Origin: a virus
Length of the DNA: 49,810 nucleotides
Virus record (IMG/VR): IMGVR_UViG_3300048919_000090
Coordinates: 1 to 49,810 of that record
Strand: one strand, 5' to 3'
The notes beneath the pieces are model-generated. The model worked only from the letters and a program-made list of their open reading frames with translations. It was not told the DNA's origin and did not search any database. Made by a program: the position numbers and the translations under genes. Shown here in pieces: positions 37,159-45,136 of this stretch (the first letter of the stretch is position 1; every line of letters begins with the position of its first letter).

Positions 37159-37396
37159 TAAGGGTGAGTTCCACTAAGCACATGTGGGTCACGTTGTTAG
37201 CTGTGAAGCTCCTTGTCACGTTGTAGCGCAACGATAAATGACATAATGTGTCAGCCTCCTTCATGACAGGATACGCACTGTGGCGATAAGCGTTGGCGTC
37301 CGGGAAGAGACCGGAGTATTGATGTGAGATGTGCTGACATGAATACCTGCTGTGCCGTTATCGTTGCTTTTGCCCCTTAACCGGGGCATTTTTTTT
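37159..37396 (+). ncRNA. Putative structured phage small RNA
   Basis: About 238 nt from an early-class promoter to a strong terminator, with no gene in it; 37076-37394 is otherwise unexplained. Nested complementary segments: GCAACGATAA (37228-37237) with TTATCGTTGC (37358-37367); TGTCAGC (37249-37255) with GCTGACA (37333-37339); TCCGG/CCGGA hairpin (37299-37315). Also AGCT-GTGA-AGCT with a GNRA-type loop near 37199-37210, and a direct repeat GTCACGTTGT (37188 and 37215). A 14-codon frame at 37182-37226 (MWVTLLAVKLLVTL) has only a distant AGGG site. No Rfam family recognised by eye. Transcription is inferred. Confidence 0.65.
37371..37396 (+). terminator. Strong terminator of the putative small RNA
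   Basis: Stem TGCCCC/GGGGCA (37371-37376, 37383-37388) followed by eight T. Oriented for plus-strand transcription; it ends exactly at the stop codon of the convergent hub gene. Confidence 0.88.
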
Positions 37397-38780
37397 ATTT
37401 AGCGTATTGCTGTCCACGCCTGAGAGAATCATTAACACGTGCCACAGCTTCACCACGAGTAATCTTTCCGTCATAATTTACATCCAATCCGGAATTGGAG
37501 TTATAGACACTGGAAGGAGAGGTGGCAATCACATAACTATCTGGTTTACCAATAGCAACCGGCCAGAACACAGCCATATAGCAATCGCCTAAATTATTAA
37601 TTTTACCTTTGTACTGGTTAAAATACTTTTCCACGTAGTCAAGCTGCTGCACTGCCGTCATGCGTGCAAGTTGTGTCGTGCTGGTGCCCATTGATTTAGC
37701 CGTAGAACTCACAAACTGAATAAGTCCTGTTGCACTACTTCCGGGATTCTTAATGGACGGAGAGAATGTGTAGCCAGTTTCAAAGCCCATGACCGACATA
37801 AGCCATGATGGGTCAATGTTCAGATTTGTTCCAATCTCCCGCACTCTCACACGAAATTCTTGAGAAACACGAGCGCCCCACGCGAGAGCACCTGTAGACA
37901 TGGCTCCCGGTAGTGGGGCAGAGTTGGCCCGCAGTCCATCAATTTCAGTTACCCATAAATTCCCATGAGAGTCACCGCGATGACGTAGTTCAAAAATGTT
38001 GTATTCGCCTGTCGCGCGCGCGTCACCTGCCAGACCTACGACAAAAAGGTTACCAGCATTGAAACTCTGGAATTCTGATTTAATGTTGATGCGACCATTG
38101 ATGCGGAAATAAGGATTTAACCTATTGATAACATAAACCCCAAGTCCGTTCGGTCCGCGTGTCACTTCAGGTACACCAACCATACCTGTGAACTGTGAAA
38201 TTTCAGTGATAGCTGTTGTACGTGCCGCAGTGCGTCGTGTAATGACTAGCCGTCCCCTGTCCTGCACCCAGTCAAAGTTATAGGCCTGCGCAAGCTGGTT
38301 CAGTTCCTGTGGTATATCACCATCCACCATATATCCACTGGTGAGAGCGATATCGGCAAACTGAGACTCATCAATATCTAACGGACGCGGCCACTGCTTA
38401 GCAATATCTTTCAGCACGTCAAGTAACTGCACGCCCTGACTGTACGATGAGTTGAGTGAGCCTCTGTCTCTCACCGGGTCGCCAGACTTGCAAAGAAAAC
38501 GTTGCACCGTGGAGGCACCATCACGCTCTCTGAATGTGTTAGTGACATAACCTTTAAAAATAGTGTCAACCTGATTTGTGTAACCGGCACGAAACTCAAT
38601 AGAGGAGCCTGCATCAACCGTGGAAGTTTTTGCAAGGTTATATATACGGAAGTCACCAAAAGCCAGTGTCTCACCCGGTTTGATGTCAATGTCAAAAACA
38701 ACACGGAACTGATACGCGTCACTTTCGCTGATGTACATTTCACCATTTATGATGACACTGTAAAGACGGCGGTCTGTCAT
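37395..38780 (-). CDS. Baseplate hub fused to lytic transglycosylase with EF-hand loop
   Basis: 461 residues. The N-terminal 270 residues are a gp44/gpD-like hub ('AGYTNQVDTIFKGYVTNTF', 'LLDVLKDIAKQWPRPLDID', 'FDWVQDRGRLVITRR'). From about residue 310 an SLT-like muramidase follows: 'SWLMSVMGFETGYTFSPSIKN' with the catalytic-type Glu and 'ATGLIQFVSSTAKSMGT'. Residues 433-444 'DVNYDGKITRGE' are a perfect EF-hand/dockerin loop. It would open peptidoglycan during infection. Its end abuts the ncRNA terminator. Confidence 0.85.
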   Translation of the reverse strand: MTDRRLYSVIINGEMYISESDAYQFRVVFDIDIKPGETLAFGDFRIYNLAKTSTVDAGSSIEFRAGYTNQVDTIFKGYVTNTFRERDGASTVQRFLCKSGDPVRDRGSLNSSYSQGVQLLDVLKDIAKQWPRPLDIDESQFADIALTSGYMVDGDIPQELNQLAQAYNFDWVQDRGRLVITRRTAARTTAITEISQFTGMVGVPEVTRGPNGLGVYVINRLNPYFRINGRINIKSEFQSFNAGNLFVVGLAGDARATGEYNIFELRHRGDSHGNLWVTEIDGLRANSAPLPGAMSTGALAWGARVSQEFRVRVREIGTNLNIDPSWLMSVMGFETGYTFSPSIKNPGSSATGLIQFVSSTAKSMGTSTTQLARMTAVQQLDYVEKYFNQYKGKINNLGDCYMAVFWPVAIGKPDSYVIATSPSSVYNSNSGLDVNYDGKITRGEAVARVNDSLRRGQQYAK

Positions 38781-39073
38781 TCAGATACCCACACAAGGTG
38801 ATTGTTAAGTCCGAGGTTATCAAGCGTTACTTCGTCGCCAACAAAGACGAATCGACCAATGTCAGCACGATAACCATCAATGACGTCTGCACCCGGTACA
38901 AACATTGCACCAAGCACAAGCGGTGTTCCGTCCCGGTAAATATCTAATGACCACGCTGGTACATCTGTATATGAAATATAATTGACTTCAAAATCCAGAT
39001 AGTTATCCCCCAGCTGCAAACTGAATTGCTGGTGTGCATTTGACGGACCGTTGCTCAGTGGTATTTCCTGCAT
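38777..39073 (-). CDS. Baseplate plug protein
   Basis: 98 residues. 'NAHQQFSLQLGDNYLDFEVNYISYTDVPAWSLDIYRDGTPLVLG' matches the small phage baseplate plug family (Pam3-type). Placed between the Dit-like protein and hub, with 4-base and 1-base overlaps to the neighbours. It likely closes the hub channel. Confidence 0.78.
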   Translation of the reverse strand: MQEIPLSNGPSNAHQQFSLQLGDNYLDFEVNYISYTDVPAWSLDIYRDGTPLVLGAMFVPGADVIDGYRADIGRFVFVGDEVTLDNLGLNNHLVWVSE

Positions 39074-39729
39074 CAGAATATCCCATCCAGTACGTTATTA
39101 ACCGAGGTACTCACCGTATCATTAACATCTTTAGCAATCTGCTGACCCTTCTTAACAACTGATGCGAGTGCTGACTTTGTCGGGTCACCGTCACGGAGTT
39201 GCATTTGCGAAGGCTGTCCGAGTGTCTGCAACCGGTCAAGGGTAATCAGTTCCTGCATCTCACAGACGAAAATTAACCCTGATTCATTAGAAATATCTTT
39301 GGTGCGACCGATGCGGCTGATGACCATATTCTGTAACTGAATATCACCTGCATCAATAGCAAAAGGCTCACCAGAACGCATCAGAGTGATTAGAAACTCA
39401 AGCGTAGTGGATGCACGTGTCTGGTCACTACCGGCAAGAAAACCTGCAGCAAGACCCGCTACGGCGGCAACATAAGGATTATTTGTGAGGTTTGACAATC
39501 CACCGGCAAGAAAGTCGGTCAGCTGCACTTTCAGCGGATTGTTACTGACCGCACCGGTCATGGTCCAGCGGACAGGCTGGATGATGCGATGGTCATTCAC
39601 ATTCACGCCGGATTCCACGGGGTACATGGTCCACTCTACAGATACGTCCAGCGTATCTTCCAGCACTGCATCAAACTGGTAACCGGCAATGGTGGGTGCC
39701 TGACGGGTGAATAAACTGATAATGCTCAT
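39073..39729 (-). CDS. Dit-like tail tip / hub adaptor
   Basis: 218 residues. 'IAGYQFDAVLEDTLDVSVEWTMYPVESGVNVNDHRI' is the start of the Dit-like phage tail protein family. A Gly/Ala-rich stretch (81-101) may be a flexible or hydrophobic loop. It connects tail tube to baseplate hub. Confidence 0.78.
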   Translation of the reverse strand: MSIISLFTRQAPTIAGYQFDAVLEDTLDVSVEWTMYPVESGVNVNDHRIIQPVRWTMTGAVSNNPLKVQLTDFLAGGLSNLTNNPYVAAVAGLAAGFLAGSDQTRASTTLEFLITLMRSGEPFAIDAGDIQLQNMVISRIGRTKDISNESGLIFVCEMQELITLDRLQTLGQPSQMQLRDGDPTKSALASVVKKGQQIAKDVNDTVSTSVNNVLDGIF

Positions 39730-39730
39730 A

Positions 39731-41218
39731 TTACCTCGCCGTTGTGGATTGCATATCGTCTACCGTCATTTGATTGTTGCGTTGCTGAACTTCGGTAATT
39801 TTGCTGTCCAGCGCACGACCATCCAGTTCAACACGCATGTCAACATTGTTAGTCACTGTGGCTTTAAGTGGTACAGCGTATAGTTTTTCAGCAACAGCCT
39901 GACCCACAGCCGCAGCCGAATTATAATCATTCACCTGTGCCTCTGGTGCATAATTACTGGTATCGATATATGCACGCTTTTGCGATTCGTAATCCTGATT
40001 GAGAGCGTCACCCGCATCCCATGTTTGGGGTCTGGCTTTATCTGGTGAATTATTATTCTGACCACCTATGTTTTTTTCAAAAAGCCAGCCGGGTAATTCA
40101 TAGCCTGTCTTTTCTTTAACGCTGGACTGGTCAGCATTCCAGATACTTTTTGCGACATCATAACCTTTACCCAACAGCGAATCACTGTGAATCATCCCAC
40201 CTGCCATATCACCTTGTGACTCATCGAAAACTTTTTTATCCCATAACCACGATGGTAATTCAGCACCGGTCAGATTCTGCACATCCTGTTGATTCATATT
40301 CCACGCCAGCGTACCAGCGCCTGCGAGCGCCACTGGTGGTGCAACTGCACCGGCAAGCGCACCTACGCCACCCAGTCCTGCTGCACCAAGCAGAGGAGCC
40401 GCCACACTTCCTGCAATGCCTGCGCCCAGCATTGACAGCCCCGCGCCTGTGGCAACAGGGTCACGCTCAGCCATCGGTGCAACAACATTACTCAGAATGT
40501 CAGAGCCTTTGTTAATGATGTCGGTCATACCCGGCAGTACTGCACTGCTGATAGTATTTGCAACGCCTTCCCAGCGGTTCTGTGCTTCACCAATCGCAGC
40601 ATTATACTGGCGTGACTTCTCAATCAGGTCATCACTTAATCCGGCAACCTCGTGAACGTGATTCAGAACATCACGGTAACCATCAGAACCTTTACGCAGT
40701 AATTCCACAGTGGCGGGAGATAAGCCGAGTGTATTAGCGACGCCCTGTTGCTGGTCCCGGTTCAGTCCGGGGAACTGCTCGGACAGTCTTTCCATAAACT
40801 GACCACCTGATTCAGCATCCTTCAGTGGGTCAATCTGCACACCGTAATAAGCAAGGTCCGTAAACGCCGACGCGTCACCTTTGTTACGCAGGTTGTTAAT
40901 GGCTGTCTCAACACGGGTAATCTCACTCACAGCATCTGTGGCATTACCACCGAGCGAGCGAAGAGCATTACCGTAGTCGTTAACGTACTGCGTGGACGTG
41001 TAAAGCTGGTTTGTGTTCAGACGCAGGTTATTGACACGCTCTGCCGTCTGCGATGCTGTGGCACCAACACCAATGAATGCGGCACTAAGCGCAGCACCAG
41101 TGGTGCCAGCCAGCGATTTAACACCCTCCATAGAGGTACTGATTTCACGCTCACCCCTACGAAGCTCGGAAACGTCGTACCCTATACCAACCAAAAACGA
41201 TGTAATTACATTAGCCAT
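39731..41218 (-). CDS. Tape measure protein (short)
   Basis: 495 residues. N-terminal helices ('VSELRRGEREISTSMEGVKSL'), a Gly/Ala hydrophobic region (about 265-315) likely to insert in membrane, and helical C-terminus. Located after the frameshifted chaperone, as tape measures are. At roughly 1.5 angstrom per residue the tail would be about 70-75 nm. AGAGG precedes the start. Confidence 0.82.
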   Translation of the reverse strand: MANVITSFLVGIGYDVSELRRGEREISTSMEGVKSLAGTTGAALSAAFIGVGATASQTAERVNNLRLNTNQLYTSTQYVNDYGNALRSLGGNATDAVSEITRVETAINNLRNKGDASAFTDLAYYGVQIDPLKDAESGGQFMERLSEQFPGLNRDQQQGVANTLGLSPATVELLRKGSDGYRDVLNHVHEVAGLSDDLIEKSRQYNAAIGEAQNRWEGVANTISSAVLPGMTDIINKGSDILSNVVAPMAERDPVATGAGLSMLGAGIAGSVAAPLLGAAGLGGVGALAGAVAPPVALAGAGTLAWNMNQQDVQNLTGAELPSWLWDKKVFDESQGDMAGGMIHSDSLLGKGYDVAKSIWNADQSSVKEKTGYELPGWLFEKNIGGQNNNSPDKARPQTWDAGDALNQDYESQKRAYIDTSNYAPEAQVNDYNSAAAVGQAVAEKLYAVPLKATVTNNVDMRVELDGRALDSKITEVQQRNNQMTVDDMQSTTAR

Positions 41219-41764
41219 TTGTTGCCTCTAACATTTCATCCATCGCCTGATTGAACATTTCAACATCAGCAAGCGAGTAGGTACCGTCGTTAAGTTGTGC
41301 CCATGTGCAGAAGGGCGGACACAACCCGTTGATGCCGGTACAGGGTCGCATCAGAAACCAGTTTATACTGCTTGTTCTTCCTGAGCTGGACTGACGCTTC
41401 TTACGGCGTCGTCCAGCCATGAGAAAAAACCCTCCAGATTCCACAGAATTAACTGTGACAGAAGAGTGTTCCACTCAATCATTTTACCGCTGAAATCCTT
41501 AACGCTGACCGGTGTTTCACTGCCTGCGATAACAACGCGCTCGGTCAGTAAACTCACAACCTGCTTCTTAAGCTGCTGTGGCATTGACAGAAAGAATGGC
41601 ACCAGAATCTTATCGCCCATACTTGCACCAAGTTGATTAGCGGTGGCAGCACGTGACAGCAGTGAGGCAGAGAGCAGTGACAGCAGTTCATCCTGCTGCA
41701 CAGCAGAAGCCATCGCAGCATTAACGGTCAGATTACCAGCGGTAAATTGTTTTACATGTGACAT
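41211..41764 (-). CDS. Tail assembly chaperone, frameshifted long form
   Basis: Joined product of 41764-41423 and 41423-41211 by a -1 shift on the slippery heptamer T-TTT-TTC (41429-41423). The zero-frame codons GGT TTT TTC fit the X-XXY-YYZ rule. The shifted frame continues 'LMAGRRRKKRQSSSGRTSS' and ends 'DGTYSLADVEMFNQAMDEML', giving about 184 residues. This matches the lambda G/GT arrangement just before the tape measure gene. The long form recruits tube protein to the tape measure. Confidence 0.82.
41363..41764 (-). CDS. Tail assembly chaperone, short form
   Basis: 133 residues, the zero-frame product ending 'SVSPAQEEQAV'. Helical, with 'LSLLSASLLSRAATANQLGASMGDKILVPFFLSMPQQL' and 'SGKMIEWNTLLSQLILWNLEGFFSWL' typical of tail chaperones. 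The slippery site lies in the GFF codons. An extended -10 promoter lies 30-40 bases upstream. Confidence 0.8.
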   Translation of the reverse strand: MSHVKQFTAGNLTVNAAMASAVQQDELLSLLSASLLSRAATANQLGASMGDKILVPFFLSMPQQLKKQVVSLLTERVVIAGSETPVSVKDFSGKMIEWNTLLSQLILWNLEGFFSWLDDAVRSVSPAQEEQAV

Positions 41765-41792
41765 GCAGAGTCCCCTTGTTTCAATGGGTAAT

Positions 41793-41801
41793 ATGATAAC
41801 A
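41793..41801 (-). promoter_or_regulatory. Candidate late promoter for the chaperone-tape measure block
   Basis: Minus strand TGTGTTATCAT: extended -10, same form as the elements before TerS and the fibre gene. It restores transcription downstream of the inserted endonuclease gene. Confidence 0.5.
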
Positions 41802-41807
41802 CAGTGT

Positions 41808-42527
41808 TCAGAGAAATCTAAACCAGCCCTGTATCTCAGGTCGCCATTTTAACCACTCGGTACAACCATCAAAACCTTTAAAATTTGCCGATTCGAAAGA
41901 CTTGTGAAAGCTCCTCTCCATCAAAAAGGCATCGATGCCTTTTTGCATTTTAATAACTTCTACGATTTCAAAGTCAAAAGGTGTGGCCTTTTTGAGTTGA
42001 TAAAATCTGGTATCAGGTTTGTTGCTGATACCCACCTTGATGTACGAACCACACGAGGACCTCAATGCGTATAAATACCCAATCTTTTCGGGGTTAAAAC
42101 CAGTAGTTTTGCAGCCAGGACACTTACGATTGTTATCAACAAAGTTATTTATATTAACTACATAAGGTCCATGCTGGGAGCATGTTATTATTATTTTGGA
42201 TTTTCTATTTTTGTATTCTGTAAGGAAGCCTTCAAATTTGTAATCATGCTCTTCACATTTGTTGTTTATCTTTAGGAGTACAATTGATATTAATTGAGAC
42301 TTTTTTGTCCTTGTGGCGACTCTACCACACGCGGGACAACCTGATGCTTTTGTTGTTATGTGACGGATAGCCGCAGTCCACTCACCATGCATATCACACG
42401 ATATAACAACTTTACCACGACTATTGACATAGGGTTCTTCCAAACGTACGAAATTGTACTTCGCTGGAAGCACTTCTTGTATTTTAGATATGACTAAATC
42501 TTTGCTTGTGGGTATAGTAGAAAACAC
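41808..42527 (-). CDS. GIY-YIG homing-like endonuclease with two treble-clef repeats
   Basis: 239 residues, GTG start 42527 with AAAGGTGA upstream. Two Cys/His repeats ('CDMHGEW...CPAC', 'CSQHGPY...CPGC') precede a T5orf172/MUG113-type nuclease domain ('GYLYALRSSCGSYIKVGISNKPDTRFYQL', 'ERSFHKSFESANFKGFDG'). The last 100 residues are clearly paralogous to the junction-spanning endonuclease. Markedly AT-rich and inserted between the tail tube and chaperone genes. Likely selfish element. Confidence 0.85.
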   Translation of the reverse strand: MFSTIPTSKDLVISKIQEVLPAKYNFVRLEEPYVNSRGKVVISCDMHGEWTAAIRHITTKASGCPACGRVATRTKKSQLISIVLLKINNKCEEHDYKFEGFLTEYKNRKSKIIITCSQHGPYVVNINNFVDNNRKCPGCKTTGFNPEKIGYLYALRSSCGSYIKVGISNKPDTRFYQLKKATPFDFEIVEVIKMQKGIDAFLMERSFHKSFESANFKGFDGCTEWLKWRPEIQGWFRFL

Positions 42528-42564
42528 TGTTTTGATTCACCTTTGTCACGGTTGTCTTGAAGTG

Positions 42565-42614
42565 GTGCGGCAGGCAATGACAAGTTGCTCTTCGACTGGC
42601 CGGTCTAGCCGCAC
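42565..42614. other. Branched dyad in the leader of the inserted endonuclease
   Basis: Arms GTGCGGC (42565-42571) and GCCGCAC (42608-42614) enclose GCAA...TTGC and ACTGGCCGGT sub-dyads, giving a compact three-way structure on either strand. No U tract follows, so it is not an obvious terminator. It may hide a promoter or protect RNA, or mark the insertion site. No gene lies in 42528-42635. Confidence 0.5.
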
Positions 42615-42635
42615 TGGTGATTCTATCTGTTAATA

Positions 42636-43055
42636 TTAAGCCGGTCCACCCCTCTGGGAACTCCAGCTATTGAACTCAAGAATAAACTGGTCATCACTGA
42701 TGGTGTTAGCGCCAGCACGCTCACGACGACCATCGTTGACAATAACACCTTCCGCACCTACAGCAGCATCCAGCGTACCAATCTGTGTGTAAGTCAGTTC
42801 AATATTCGCACCGCTATTCATCAGACCCTGCATGTAAGCACTGTCAGCTGAGCCGGGGTTAAGGTTAATTGTCACACGGCGGCCGGGACTCTGACGGTCC
42901 AGACGTACAGCGTTCCGGCCCTGACCACGACGGAGCGTTGATACCGGGTCAATCGGTTCATCAGCGTATGGTGCGGCACTGTCGCCCCAGTCTGATAAAG
43001 CACGTCCGTTCACTGTGACAACGGTATTAGCATTACTGAAATTATACAAAGCCAT
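42636..43055 (-). CDS. Tail tube protein (DUF3277)
   Basis: 139 residues. 'TVVTVNGRALSDWGDSAAP' near the start and 'GRRVTINLNPGSADSAYMQGLMNSG' match DUF3277 tube proteins of small myoviruses. 'ISDDQFILEFNSW' is the closing strand. It forms the inner tube rings under the sheath. GGGG lies nine bases before the ATG. Confidence 0.85.
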   Translation of the reverse strand: MALYNFSNANTVVTVNGRALSDWGDSAAPYADEPIDPVSTLRRGQGRNAVRLDRQSPGRRVTINLNPGSADSAYMQGLMNSGANIELTYTQIGTLDAAVGAEGVIVNDGRRERAGANTISDDQFILEFNSWSSQRGGPA

Positions 43056-43071
43056 TTATCTAATCCCCGTA

Positions 43072-44214
43072 TCAATAAACGTCAACTGAAACGTCAACGA
43101 AATGGATCGCGCCAGAGCGGAACACGCGCACACGAATTGGTGCGGCAAGGCGCGCAGCACGGTCAGCATCTGACAGGTCGAGAATATCTTCAGCCTTAGT
43201 CAGAATCTCATAACCCACCGTGTAAGCATCCAGCCCGGTATCCGGGTCGGTGTAGTTGCGCGGTCCCAGATAGTTGTTACGCACGAACTGCTCACAGATA
43301 CGCTTAGCGGCACCAATCAGAACAGCCTGACCCACAGGAGTCTGTGGTAGTTTGGTCGTCTGGTTAAATAATGCATTGAACAGACCCACACGCAGGAAGT
43401 TTACGAACGCATCAAGGTTAACCACGTCATCAATGTACTCACCGTAAGTGGAGTGACTGATGGTGTTTAACCAGCGCCCATTGTCTTTAGACCCCTGCAA
43501 ATCCAGTACGCTGTAGAAGGTTGCCTTTTTAGTTGCGCGCTTCATGGTGCTGTATGCGGTATCTGATAAGTCTTCAGCCGCAACACCCGGAGATTTTTTA
43601 CCTTCGCCAGTAATAGTGGAGCGGTCAGCAGAGTAGTTAACGCCTGCGAAGTGTTTAGCGAGTGCGGTACCGGCGTATGCATCTGTTGCGTGAGCAGCTG
43701 TATACACGTGGCGGTAACCCAGCGTGGTCAGTTGTGTTGCGATGTCGCTGGTGCTTGACGGGTCACGGATTGCAGTCGCTGCAGCACCGGTCTGGTTGTC
43801 GATGAACATCACGTTGTTATTTTCAGCCCATGATGCAATCAGCAGCACGTCAGCAGCAACAGCGAGCACATCAGAGGTGAACAGAGTCCAGTACCACCAG
43901 TTCATGTCAAACGCTTTATCCAGCGTGTCAGTCACTGAGGTGTCATCGGAGTCAGTACCCCACACAGTCAGTGAAGGAACAGCAGGAGTAGAGCCAAGCC
44001 ATTTTGCACCGGCTTTGTAAGTCTCGGTAGTGGCGGGGAAGTCCTGAGCAAGAGCAGCAACGGAACTGTACGTGCGGTAGCTGTCTGCGGCGAACCCGGT
44101 TGGCAACTCATCGCCTTTGGCGAATAACATTGCACTACCAAAATTAGCCGTCAGTAATCCAGCCGGACTAATCCGGGTATTAATCCGGATAATATTACTA
44201 ACGTCATATGACAT
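43072..44214 (-). CDS. Contractile tail sheath protein (DUF3383)
   Basis: 380 residues. DUF3383 features: N-terminal 'VSNIIRINTRISPAGLLTANFGSAMLFA', 'YSSVAALAQDFPATTETYKAGAKWLGS', and a C-terminal domain with 'GAAKRICEQFVRNNYLGPRNYTDPDTG' and 'APIRVRVFRSGAIHFVDVSVDVY'. The presence of a sheath defines the phage as a myovirus. GAGG lies eight bases upstream of the ATG. Confidence 0.9.
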   Translation of the reverse strand: MSYDVSNIIRINTRISPAGLLTANFGSAMLFAKGDELPTGFAADSYRTYSSVAALAQDFPATTETYKAGAKWLGSTPAVPSLTVWGTDSDDTSVTDTLDKAFDMNWWYWTLFTSDVLAVAADVLLIASWAENNNVMFIDNQTGAAATAIRDPSSTSDIATQLTTLGYRHVYTAAHATDAYAGTALAKHFAGVNYSADRSTITGEGKKSPGVAAEDLSDTAYSTMKRATKKATFYSVLDLQGSKDNGRWLNTISHSTYGEYIDDVVNLDAFVNFLRVGLFNALFNQTTKLPQTPVGQAVLIGAAKRICEQFVRNNYLGPRNYTDPDTGLDAYTVGYEILTKAEDILDLSDADRAARLAAPIRVRVFRSGAIHFVDVSVDVY

Positions 44215-44256
44215 GTTTAAAGCCTCGTGGTTTGTGTATACACCGGCAAAATTTTA

Positions 44257-44790
44257 TCACGATGAGATAGTTACGTCCACGGATTGTAACTGTGTGCCTT
44301 TTTCATCGGCAACCGTGGCAGTAACACGCTCGATACGATTCACATCCGCAATGTCGGTCGCTTCGTAATACAGGTGAAGCGTAATCTGCGCACGCTGCTC
44401 AAAGTTACCGGACTGGAGTGCGGTAAGGTTATTGATAGCTTCTGTACCCGCCCAGCCCAGACGGTTACGGAACAGTATCCATGGCACGTCAGGACGTTTG
44501 TGGCACTCCTTCAGTTTCTCAGCATACTGCATTGCTTCACCGCGCCAGAACTCAATGTTCACATCACAGATAATCTGTGTGCGCATGTCGTAGCGCACCT
44601 GACGCGTTACAGGCAGGTCAATAGTGCGTACATGCGCCTGTCCATACTCTTTAACCGACTGGCGCACACGGATGCTGGCGTAGGGTCCGAGCGGTGCCTT
44701 TGCGTTAGGGTCTGCAAAGATACATTCCGGAACACCCGTAACGGTCATGACAATGGTGCGCAGGATTTTAAATATTTCAAGGCTGGTCAT
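44257..44790 (-). CDS. Tail terminator / neck protein
   Basis: 177 residues. 'KAPLGPYASIRVRQSVKEYGQ' and 'TRQVRYDMRTQIICDVNIEFWRGEAMQYAEKLKECHKRPD' match the LIC_12616-type phage neck terminator family. It caps the tail before head joining. It overlaps the preceding neck gene by 14 bases. TGATAAAAT at 44251-44259 on the minus strand, across its stop codon, could be a -10 for the sheath gene. Confidence 0.78.
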   Translation of the reverse strand: MTSLEIFKILRTIVMTVTGVPECIFADPNAKAPLGPYASIRVRQSVKEYGQAHVRTIDLPVTRQVRYDMRTQIICDVNIEFWRGEAMQYAEKLKECHKRPDVPWILFRNRLGWAGTEAINNLTALQSGNFEQRAQITLHLYYEATDIADVNRIERVTATVADEKGTQLQSVDVTISS

Positions 44791-45136
44791 CGTATCGGTC
44801 CACCGTGACTTTGCAGTATTTGCGCCATGGGCGATTGTCTGTGCGGACTACTTTCCATTGCTGACCGAGAAAGAGCCACATTCCGTCCAGAGTGATAGCG
44901 TCCAGATTACCATTATTCACGTATATTTTACGTGGGTCTAAGATGCGTTCACCACCGCGCTGCAGGAAATCCAGTTCCTTATCATTCAGCGGCTGAACGT
45001 TTACCACAAAACCACTGACAGGCTCCATAGCTACAGGTATCCACACGCCGTCAATGTATGAACCACCGGCAGGAATGAACGTGGCATCAACAGATTTAAA
45101 CACCGCATCGATGTGGCCGGACATACTGAGCGACAT
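44777..45136 (-). CDS. Neck / head-tail joining protein
   Basis: 119 residues. 'VVNVQPLNDKELDFLQRGGERILDPRKIYVNNG' is typical of minor neck proteins in small myoviruses. It lies between the gp10-like and terminator genes. Good GAGGAAGG site. Exact role inferred from synteny. Confidence 0.7.
   Translation of the reverse strand: MSLSMSGHIDAVFKSVDATFIPAGGSYIDGVWIPVAMEPVSGFVVNVQPLNDKELDFLQRGGERILDPRKIYVNNGNLDAITLDGMWLFLGQQWKVVRTDNRPWRKYCKVTVDRYDDQP

Noticed and set aside
37182-37226. Fourteen-codon hydrophobic frame inside the putative small RNA as a toxin or leader peptide gene
   Set aside because: The nearest purine-rich site is 13 or more bases away and the frame covers only a fifth of the transcript; kept only as a remark.
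42565-42614. Seven-base closing stem resembling a tRNA acceptor arm
   Set aside because: Only 36 bases lie between the arms, too few for D, anticodon and T arms, and there is no CCA-proximal T-loop consensus.
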